The notes beneath the pieces were generated by a model. The model made no database searches, had not been told where the DNA came from, and was given only the letters and a program-made list of their open reading frames with translations. Source: an uncultured Myxococcales bacterium (GTDB lineage Bacteria > Myxococcota_A > Polyangia > Polyangiales > Polyangiaceae). From it: a DNA stretch of 64,000 nt. Made by a program: the position numbers and the translations under genes. The stretch is from contig CALFEQ010000076.1 of assembly GCA_937949945.1 (NCBI GenBank), positions 1 through 64,000 of the forward strand. Direction: 5' to 3'. This document shows, piece after piece, positions 58,461 to 64,000 of this stretch (positions within the stretch are counted from its first letter, which is position 1; every line of letters begins with the position of its first letter).

Positions 58461-59645
58461 TCAGAAGAAGTCGCGGGTCGTCGGGTACGGCCCGGCGAAC
58501 CATTCGTCGAGCAGGACGCACGTCTCTTCGTCCGCCTCGAGCCATCCGGCCTGCACGAGCACGTGCGCCGAAGCATGACCGGTGTAGAGCGCGGCGAGCC
58601 CACGCTCCGAGATCGTGGCCCGCGGCGCGCCGCCGTCGCTCGACAAGACGACGACCCTCGCACGTCCGTCCTCGAGCGACACGGCCCACCGACCGGCGTT
58701 CTCCGGGAGCGAGGCATCGGCCACCTCGAGGATCACGGTCCCTCGCGCGCTGCGCGGCCACCCGCGCTGCACGAGCGCACGCTCGACGTCGACGACGCGA
58801 ACCATGAAGTAGTCGGGCATGGAGATCGTGACGTGCCGCTCGGGCAAGAGGTTCGTGAAGACGTCGGACGGTCCGCCCTTCCACTTCACCGTGGCGGCCA
58901 GCGAGCGGTACTCGACGAGCAGCCGGAGGATCGCGCGCGCCGCCCTCGGGGTCTTCGCGGCGAGGTCGGTGACCGTCACGGTCGACGGTTCTCCCGCCAT
59001 CACGTGCGCGACGACGACGTAGCCCTCGACCTCGCCACCGTGCGCGACGGTGAACGTCTTCGTCGTCATCTTGCGCGGCTGCGACACGCGCGACCAGAGG
59101 TACGGTCCGCGATCGAGGTATCCCGCGTGACGCGGCGCCGTCGCGCGGTAGATCGCCATCACCTCCTCGGGCGTGCCCTCGACCTCGCCGATCGTCACGT
59201 CGCGGACGCGCTCCACCTCGAGCGTCCTCGGGTCGAACGAGATGGTGAAGCACGCACCCGCGCGCTCGTATCCCGCGCGGCGGTAGAGGCTCACGGTCGC
59301 CGGGTACAGCGTCGAGAGCGCGAAGCCGCGCGCACGCGCCTGGCGGAGCATCGACACCATCATCCCCGCCGCCACGCCGCGGCCACGCTCGTGCGGCGCG
59401 ACCGCGACGCCCGCCACGCCCAGCGTCGAGACCGAGCGCCCGCCGAAGTACTGCCCCATGGGGATCTCGAGCAGGCCGCCGATCACGGTGCTCCCGCGCT
59501 CGAGCACGCGGACGTTCTCGACGCCGGCGCGGGCGAGCCAGGGCTTCACGTCGTCGATCGTCAGCCCGAACGCGTGGCCGACGATCGGGCTGACACGATC
59601 GAGGTCCGCCTCCTTCGCGGTCCTCAGCTCGGCGGGGAGATCCAT
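58461..59645 (-). CDS. GNAT N-acetyltransferase (Eis-like)
   Basis: 394 residues. The first GNAT domain has VAVAPHERGRGVAAGMM (acetyl-CoA loop R/Q-x-x-G-x-G/A, about residues 85-102) and STLYPATVSLYRRAGYERAG. A second acyltransferase-like domain and an SCP2-like C-terminal third (RAALVQRGWP..., ALYTGHASAHVLVQAGWLEADEE) make this the Eis architecture of about 400 residues. Eis enzymes acetylate amines; substrate unknown here. The final -EWFAGPYPTTRDFF ends as in Eis. Confidence 0.85.
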   Translation of the reverse strand: MDLPAELRTAKEADLDRVSPIVGHAFGLTIDDVKPWLARAGVENVRVLERGSTVIGGLLEIPMGQYFGGRSVSTLGVAGVAVAPHERGRGVAAGMMVSMLRQARARGFALSTLYPATVSLYRRAGYERAGACFTISFDPRTLEVERVRDVTIGEVEGTPEEVMAIYRATAPRHAGYLDRGPYLWSRVSQPRKMTTKTFTVAHGGEVEGYVVVAHVMAGEPSTVTVTDLAAKTPRAARAILRLLVEYRSLAATVKWKGGPSDVFTNLLPERHVTISMPDYFMVRVVDVERALVQRGWPRSARGTVILEVADASLPENAGRWAVSLEDGRARVVVLSSDGGAPRATISERGLAALYTGHASAHVLVQAGWLEADEETCVLLDEWFAGPYPTTRDFF

Positions 59646-59738
59646 TCCGGCATGATGCCATCGGACGCAAACGGCGGACACGACAGCGAATCGGCTGAGC
59701 TCCGAGCCCGAGGAACCGTGCGGTGATACGGTCCAGTC

Positions 59739-60533
59739 ATGGACCGCGGCGCTCTCGCACGCCTCGTCAAGAGGGCACGGAACGAATGGCCTGCCCTCGG
59801 GTCGGTGACGGACGCAGAGCTCGAGGCCTTCATCCTGGCGCGCTTCCCGCTCGAGCACCTGGACGACACCATCCCCGCCGAAGACCTGCTCCTCGCGTAC
59901 GCGTGCTCGAGGAACGTCCGCGCGGGGCACGACGCGCTCTGGGAGCTCACGCAGGCCGACGTGAACCAGGCGTATGCGCGCATCCGGCCGCCGCTCGGTG
60001 CGAGCGAGGCTCGTCAGCTCGTCTTCGATCGACTGCTCGTCGCGCCGGAGGGAGGCGTCGCGCGGATCGCCCAGTACGGAGGCGATCGCCCGCTGGTCGG
60101 CTTCGTCCGCTCGTTCGCGACGCGCACGCTCCTCGAGGTCGCGAACGGCAAGAAGACCCTCGACACGCTCGAGGAAGCGCTCCTGCGCGACCGCCCGGGC
60201 CTCGAGCCCGAGCTCGCGGCGCTGAAGAAGGGCCATGTCGAGGAGTTCGGCGTCGCCATCAAGCTCACCGTTTCGTCGCTCGCTCCGCACGAGCGGGAGA
60301 TCCTCCGCTACGCGGTCGCCGAGAACGTCGGGGCCAAGCTGCTCGGGTGGATGTACGCCGTCCCGCGCGCGACGGCCGTCGACTGGGTGACGGCAGCGAG
60401 GGAGAAGCTCGAGCTGCGCGCCCGACAGAACCTCGGCGAGCGGCTGCGGGTGTCGGATCGCGACCTGGCGAACGCGAACGCTTACGTGAGGCGGCAGCTC
60501 GATCTCGCGCTCGAGCGAGGGCTCGCCGAGTGA
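59739..60533 (+). CDS. Myxobacterial sigma-70-type factor (Sig-70_gmx1-like)
   Basis: 264 residues. The HTH-like end (LTVSSLAPHEREILRYAVAENVGAKLLGWMYAVPRATAVDWVTAAREKLELRAR) resembles region 4 of extracytoplasmic sigma factors with a shifted helix-turn-helix, and the N-terminal part (PAEDLLLAYACSRNVRAGHDALWEL...) fits region 2. The pattern matches the Myxococcales-specific family TIGR03001. It probably initiates transcription of a small regulon. Not visibly linked to an anti-sigma gene. Regions are divergent, so confidence is moderate. Confidence 0.7.
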   Translation: MDRGALARLVKRARNEWPALGSVTDAELEAFILARFPLEHLDDTIPAEDLLLAYACSRNVRAGHDALWELTQADVNQAYARIRPPLGASEARQLVFDRLLVAPEGGVARIAQYGGDRPLVGFVRSFATRTLLEVANGKKTLDTLEEALLRDRPGLEPELAALKKGHVEEFGVAIKLTVSSLAPHEREILRYAVAENVGAKLLGWMYAVPRATAVDWVTAAREKLELRARQNLGERLRVSDRDLANANAYVRRQLDLALERGLAE

Positions 60534-60540
60534 AGCGCGC

Positions 60541-61086
60541 TCAGAGCTTCGTGTCGGCGAGCTTCAGCACGGCCGCGAGCTCTGCGTCCGTCACCGGCGT
60601 GACCGAGATCCGATTGCGCCGGACGAGCGCCATCTTGGAGAGGAGCGGATGCGCCTTGATCGTGGCGAGCGAGACGGGCTTGCGGAGCTTCTTGATCGGC
60701 TCGACGTCGATCGCGCTCCAGTCCTCGTCCGTCGTCGGATCCTGGTACGCCTCGCGTGCCACTCGCGCGAGCCCGACGATCTCGAGCCCCTCGTTGGAGT
60801 GATAGTAGAGGAGGAGATCGCCCTTCTTCATCGAGCGTAGCGTGTTCCGCGCCTCGTAGTTCCGCACGCCGTCCCAGACGGTCCGGCCGTCGGCGAGGAG
60901 CTGATCGAACGAGTAGACGTACGGCTCGCTCTTCATGACGAAGCACCGATAGGAGCTCGACGCGGGCGTCTTCGACGCCACACGCGTCTTCTTGGCCGGC
61001 TTCGCCGGCGCTGCCGCCTTCTTCTTCGCCTTGGTCGCGCCCGCTTTCGTCGAGCGTGTCGTCGTCTTCTTCGGCCGCTTCGTCAT
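60541..61086 (-). CDS. EVE-domain protein with Lys/Ala-rich N-terminal tail
   Basis: 181 residues. Residues 1-45 are Lys, Ala, Thr and Pro-rich, like histone-H1 or HU-type tails (TKAKKKAAAPAKPAKK). From residue 46: YRCFVMKSEPYVYSFDQLL, WDGVRNYEARNTLRSMKKGDLLLYYHSNEG, VGLARVAREAYQDPT are EVE (PUA-like) landmarks, a fold that recognises modified bases. The tail may bind DNA. Convergent with the sigma gene, 8 bp apart. Confidence 0.88.
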   Translation of the reverse strand: MTKRPKKTTTRSTKAGATKAKKKAAAPAKPAKKTRVASKTPASSSYRCFVMKSEPYVYSFDQLLADGRTVWDGVRNYEARNTLRSMKKGDLLLYYHSNEGLEIVGLARVAREAYQDPTTDEDWSAIDVEPIKKLRKPVSLATIKAHPLLSKMALVRRNRISVTPVTDAELAAVLKLADTKL

Positions 61087-61205
61087 CGGCCGAGGAGTGT
61101 ACGGTCGCAGGCGCGCGCGACGCCATGCCGTCTTCGGCGTCGCGCGCGTCGGAGCGCGGGGTTCGCGTCCCGCTCGACTTTGCCGGGCGAAGACGCCTTG
61201 CGATA

Positions 61206-61511
61206 ATGGCGCTCATGAGCGGCGAGACGACGCCCGAGGCCGTCGAAGATCCCGAGATCGAGCGGGCCGCTCGTGCGCGCCGGCTCGCCCGAGGCCTCCG
61301 CGTGGCCGCGCGTCGCGCGCTCGCGCTGGCGCGCCGCTACCGCGAGGAAGAAGGGCCTCGCGGCGAACGCGAGACCGCGTGCGTCGCGCAGGCGCTCGCA
61401 TGGCGCTCCGCCGCGCGCCACCTGCGCGAGCGTCCGCTCTCGGACGTCGGGCCCGGGCTCGCCCGCGCCGTGCCGGCGCGCACGGCCGGAGAGCGCAAGG
61501 CAGCCGGCTGA
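61206..61511 (+). CDS. Small Arg/Ala-rich protein
   Basis: 101 residues (an in-frame ATG three codons later is possible). Rich in Arg, Ala and Glu (RAARARRLARGLRVAARRALALARRYREEEGPRGERE), predicted helical, without Cys or membrane segments. Unrecognised family. Its codon pattern fits coding but a weak ribosome site makes the call tentative. Confidence 0.4.
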   Translation: MALMSGETTPEAVEDPEIERAARARRLARGLRVAARRALALARRYREEEGPRGERETACVAQALAWRSAARHLRERPLSDVGPGLARAVPARTAGERKAAG

Positions 61512-61568
61512 CCGCACGCGATCGATCGACGAGCGCTCCGCGGGCGGCGTTCGTCCGCGCGCCGGCGA

Positions 61569-62465
61569 TCAGCCGCTCTTCCTCTTCCTGGCGACCTTCG
61601 GAGCCTCTTCTTCGCGCGGCTCGGCCTTTTTCGGTCCCTTGGCCACCGGCGGCGGCTTGACCTCGGCGGGCGCGGCCTCGGCCGCCGCCGCGCTCTCGGC
61701 AGCGGCGACGGAGCGCTTGAGGGCCTCGAGGAGATCGATGATCTGCGCCTTCGGCGCCTCGGGCGCGGTCGTGACCTCCTCGCCCGCGATCTTCTTCTCG
61801 ACCGCCTCCTTCACCTTGTCGGCCCACTCGTCGCGGAAGTGCGTCGGGTCGAACCGATCTTTCTCGAGCTGCTGAATCAGCTTGTCTGCGAGGTCGAGCT
61901 CGAGCGGCTTGAAATCGAACGAGCCTCCCCTCTCGACCTCGTCGAAGGAGCGGACCTCGTCGGCGTAGTAGCACTGGTGGAGGACGAGCCCGCCCTTGTA
62001 CGGCCGCACGATGACGAGGTTGTCCTTCCCGCGCTGCGCGAAACGGCCGACGGCGACCTTCTTGCTGCGCTCGAGCGCCTGGGCGAGGAGCGCGTAGGCG
62101 CGATCGCCGCCCTTGTCGGGGCCGAGGAAGTACGTCTTCTCGATGTAGAGGAAGTCGACCGTGTCGGCCGGGACGAACTCCTGGAGCTCGAGCATCCCGG
62201 TGCGGGCGGCCTCCATGGCCTTGAGCTCCTCGTCCGTGAACTTCACGTACTGGTCGCGGGCGTACTCGTAACCGCGGACGGTATCGGCCCTCTCGACGAC
62301 GACGTTGTCGACGGGACAGAAGAGCTGCTGCTTCAACCGGCTGCCGCAGGTCTTGTGCAGCATGTTGAAGCTCACGGACTTGGGGGCGGTGGCCGTGAAC
62401 AGCTTGACCGGGATCGATACGAGCCCGAACGAAATGGTCCCGGAGCCGATGGAGCGCGCAGCCAT
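61569..62465 (-). CDS. ku: Ku, DNA double-strand-break end-binding protein
   Basis: 298 residues. SIGSGTISFGLVSIPVKLFTATAPKSVSFNMLHKTCGSRL, then LFCPVDNVVVERADTVRGYEYARDQYVKFTDEEL and a beta-barrel with GMLELQEFVPADTVDFLYIEKTYFLGPDKGGDRAYALLAQALERSKKVAVGRF, the standard bacterial Ku core. A C-terminal Lys/Glu/Ala tail (about residues 260-298) is typical. Ku threads onto broken ends and recruits LigD in non-homologous end joining. No ligD is visible in the window. Confidence 0.95.
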   Translation of the reverse strand: MAARSIGSGTISFGLVSIPVKLFTATAPKSVSFNMLHKTCGSRLKQQLFCPVDNVVVERADTVRGYEYARDQYVKFTDEELKAMEAARTGMLELQEFVPADTVDFLYIEKTYFLGPDKGGDRAYALLAQALERSKKVAVGRFAQRGKDNLVIVRPYKGGLVLHQCYYADEVRSFDEVERGGSFDFKPLELDLADKLIQQLEKDRFDPTHFRDEWADKVKEAVEKKIAGEEVTTAPEAPKAQIIDLLEALKRSVAAAESAAAAEAAPAEVKPPPVAKGPKKAEPREEEAPKVARKRKSG

Positions 62466-62766
62466 TGGGTTTGGGCGATCGTAGTGGGTTCTTCCACGCG
62501 ATGTCGAAAACCCTGTCGAAGCCGACGTGCTTTCGATGCGTTGGGCCGCAGGGGAAGGTACCGGCGCGCGCGTCGTACTTGGATCCGCCCCGTGAACGGT
62601 TCGGGCTGCGGCGTCCCGCATCGGGATCCGGGCCGCGGCCCGTTCCAGCAGAGCTGATTCTTCTTGACGACAATGTATTCTGGGGTAGGACACCTACCCT
62701 GCGGCTGGGGAGCCTCAATTTCCCGGCGCTGCGGCCGTTCGGAGCGGGGAGAGGGGAGCAACGACG
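62466..62766. other. 301-bp divergent intergenic region between ku and a lipoprotein
   Basis: Holds a plausible sigma-70-type promoter for the lipoprotein, TTGACG (62664-62669) and TAGGAC (62686-62691, 16-bp spacing), with the perfect palindrome 62683-62699 over the -10. The ku-proximal half shows no clear promoter. Confidence 0.45.
62683..62699. promoter_or_regulatory. GGGTAGG-ACA-CCTACCC operator-like palindrome
   Basis: Perfect 7-bp arms with a 3-nt spacer. It overlaps the putative -10 of the lipoprotein promoter and is 67 bp before its ATG, the usual position for a repressor site. Confidence 0.55.
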
Positions 62767-63603
62767 ATGAAGCATGCGCTCGGCTTGGTCTTTTCTTGCG
62801 CGGCGATGACGATGGCGGCAGGCTGCGCGGGGCCCCAGAAACCGCGAGCCGTCGCGCAGCCGGACGTGCGATCGACCGCCCTCCTGTCGGCAGCCATCAA
62901 GGCTCCGTCGGCCCGGTCCGAGGCGGGGGACGGGAGCGCCCAGGACGAAACGACCGTCGCCGCGAAGGCTGCGACCGAGGCGAAGGCCGAGCCGGAGCCG
63001 ATCCCGACCGCGTGCGACCGCGAGGAGGCGCTGAAGAACGGGAAGGCATGCCTCCCTCCGGCCGCGTTCGCGAAGAAGCTGTGCGACGGCATCTACCCGG
63101 AGGTCGCGCTCGGCATGTTCGCGAAGGGCACGCCGTGGACGCGCGTGTGGCTCGCGGGTGACGTCGAGGCGTGGAACGCATCGGGCGGCCGCACGCACCG
63201 CGCGACCCTCGCGTTCGACGAGGAAGTGATCGTGCTGTCGCGCCATGCGGCCGCGAGCATGGGCGGGATCGTGATGACCGGCGCGCAAGCGAGCTTCGAC
63301 GTCCTGCGCTGGGACGGCACGTGCGTCTCCATCATGGAAGGCGAGCTCACGACGCGCCGCCCGCCCACGCCCAAGCCCGCCCCCGTCCCGTGGCGCCGCC
63401 TCGAGGAAACGACGCGCCGCGCGCTCCTCGCCACGCCGAAGGTCGAGACGACGTACGCGACCTTCGAAAAGACCTGCAGCTCGGCCGAGTCTGCCGCGGA
63501 GAAGAAGGCGTGCGAGAAGGCGGAGGCGGCCTTCATGAAGGCGGTCACCGACGCGGTGCGCGGCGGCAGCGCCACGCTTCCGACGCCGGGGCGGCGCCCC
63601 TGA
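62767..63603 (+). CDS. Lipoprotein of unknown function
   Basis: 278 residues after GAGAGGGGAGC. Lipobox MAAGC near residue 20; an Ala/Glu/Thr linker to about residue 78, then CDREEALKNGKACLPPAAFAKKLCDGIYPEVALGMFAKGTPWTRVWLAGDVEAWNASGG with SH3-like features, and a helical end with two Cys (FEKTCSSAESAAEKKACEKAEAAF). This looks like a myxobacterial surface lipoprotein. The CDG...LGMFAKGTPWTRVWLAGDV part recurs in bacterial SH3-like lipoproteins. No enzyme motif. Confidence 0.7.
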   Translation: MKHALGLVFSCAAMTMAAGCAGPQKPRAVAQPDVRSTALLSAAIKAPSARSEAGDGSAQDETTVAAKAATEAKAEPEPIPTACDREEALKNGKACLPPAAFAKKLCDGIYPEVALGMFAKGTPWTRVWLAGDVEAWNASGGRTHRATLAFDEEVIVLSRHAAASMGGIVMTGAQASFDVLRWDGTCVSIMEGELTTRRPPTPKPAPVPWRRLEETTRRALLATPKVETTYATFEKTCSSAESAAEKKACEKAEAAFMKAVTDAVRGGSATLPTPGRRP

Positions 63604-63624
63604 CGCGCCCCTACGGGGCGCGAG

Positions 63625-63652
63625 TCCTCAGACCTCGGTCCTCAGTCCTCAG
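63625..63652 (+). repeat. TCCTCAG heptamer x4 (second unit ACCTCGG)
   Basis: Units TCCTCAG-ACCTCGG-TCCTCAG-TCCTCAG, direct orientation. Confidence 0.85.
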
Positions 63653-63904
63653 CGGAGATGGCCGCGACGCGACCGGTGAGGTCGCGATCGCTCGTCCGCG
63701 ACGACGCGCCCGGTCGAGCATCACTTCGATCTCGTGCTCGTGCTCGTCCTCGTACGCGTACTCGCCCTCGAACAGGACGCGCGAAGAACGCGAGCGAAGT
63801 TGTGCGCGCAAGGTGTCTCGTGACGCGCGAAGCGCGAAACCTCGACGAGGCCCGCGCCCCAGATCGCATCGAGGCCAGAAGCTCGAGATCCGAGGCCTTG
63901 GTTG

Positions 63905-63925
63905 CTGAGGACCGAGGACTGAGGA
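63905..63925 (-). repeat. Inverted heptamer array x3
   Basis: CTGAGGA-CCGAGGA-CTGAGGA, the reverse complement of TCCTCAG-TCCTCGG-TCCTCAG, facing the array at 63625-63652 across 252 bp; the variant middle unit corresponds to the variant unit of the first array. Confidence 0.85.
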
Positions 63926-63928
63926 CTG

Positions 63929-64000
63929 TCAGAACCGATACTTCACCGTGTACGGCAGACACTTGTCCCCCCCAATCTGCCGCACGCGAATGTAGATGTG
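63929..64000 (-). CDS. C-terminal end of a protein continuing beyond the window
   Basis: The last 23 codons of a minus-strand gene, reading ...HIYIRVRQIGGDKCLPYTVKYRF then TGA. One Cys; beta-like alternation and terminal aromatic suggest a secreted or outer-membrane beta protein. Nothing more can be said; the rest lies outside. Confidence 0.55.
   Translation of the reverse strand, partial: HIYIRVRQIGGDKCLPYTVKYRF

Larger units (their letters stand above)
63604..63928. other. 325-bp intergenic region flanked by heptamer arrays
   Basis: Bounded by direct TCCTCAG units at 63625-63652 and inverted units at 63905-63925. Between them lie a degenerate hexamer tract (about 63727-63780, CTCGTGCTCGTCCTCGTACGC) related to that at 11847-11939. 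Short ORFs in it (63611-63811 minus, 63642-63962 minus) are repeat-driven and not called. Confidence 0.5.

Noticed and set aside
63611..63811. Minus-strand ORF with Glu/His/Tyr-rich segment
   Set aside because: The acidic run comes from the hexamer tract, and its end from the heptamer array. Not a convincing gene.

Overview
The window is very GC-rich and reads as a chromosomal segment of a myxobacterium, most likely from the Polyangia. The reasons are many Cys/Asp/Gly-rich secreted lipoproteins of no known function, a sigma factor resembling the Myxococcales-specific Sig-70_gmx1 group, a bacterial flotillin operon, FGE-like and MpaB-like proteins, and dense overlapping operons. No phage, transposase, integrase, CRISPR array, tRNA or rRNA was seen. 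The genus cannot be fixed from the sequence alone.

Layout. 1-576 is the tail of a secreted protein. 582-3453 (minus) is an nfeD-floA-small membrane protein operon. From 3.6 to 42.7 kb lies a stress, energy and low-oxygen island, interrupted by a few lipoprotein genes. It holds a P-type cation ATPase fused to an HMA-like domain and overlapping a divergent metK copy, a DUF5132/HMA pair, four CBS proteins, three universal stress proteins (one fused to hemerythrin), a ribosome hibernation factor, DUF72 and cupin genes, a complete overlapping cbb3 oxidase operon (I-S-NO fusion-Q-P-G-SafE), a DUF2267 protein, FtsH, an AAA_28 NTPase, a PEBP protein, a CDP-alcohol phosphatidyltransferase, a DUF4833 protein and an acyltransferase. 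From 42.7 to 64 kb the content is more ordinary: a c-type haem lipoprotein, Grx-HesB-rhodanese fusion plus BolA, an acyl-CoA synthetase, a site-2 protease, a response regulator, hydrolases, MpaB, GGDEF, metallophosphoesterase, Eis-like GNAT, sigma factor, EVE and Ku.

The main discovery is regulatory. Sixteen transcription units between 8.8 and 41.2 kb carry a 16-bp element with GG-N10-GC spacing matching sigma-54 (RpoN) promoters (TGGC-N7-TTGC type). In thirteen of them the last C of the -12 element is only 13-19 nt from the start codon (six times exactly 14 nt), so the predicted transcripts would be leaderless or nearly so. The other three (9461-9724, 31266-31538, 37282-37524) have longer leaders with clear Shine-Dalgarno sites. 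Inverted repeats that could bind a sigma-54 activator lie about 45-125 bp upstream of many of them; the cbb3 and hibernation-factor promoters share a CGCA-NGTCC-TGCG core. The unrelated lipoprotein and housekeeping genes checked inside and downstream of the island lack the element.

Read together, the island looks like a sigma-54-controlled low-oxygen/dormancy regulon. Its contents resemble those of the mycobacterial DosR regulon (USP, CBS, P-type ATPase, hibernation factor) but the wiring is different, with cbb3 respiration, FtsH proteolysis, hemerythrin oxygen/NO chemistry and CBS sensing of adenylate charge. That interpretation is inference; the promoter pattern and gene content are seen directly.
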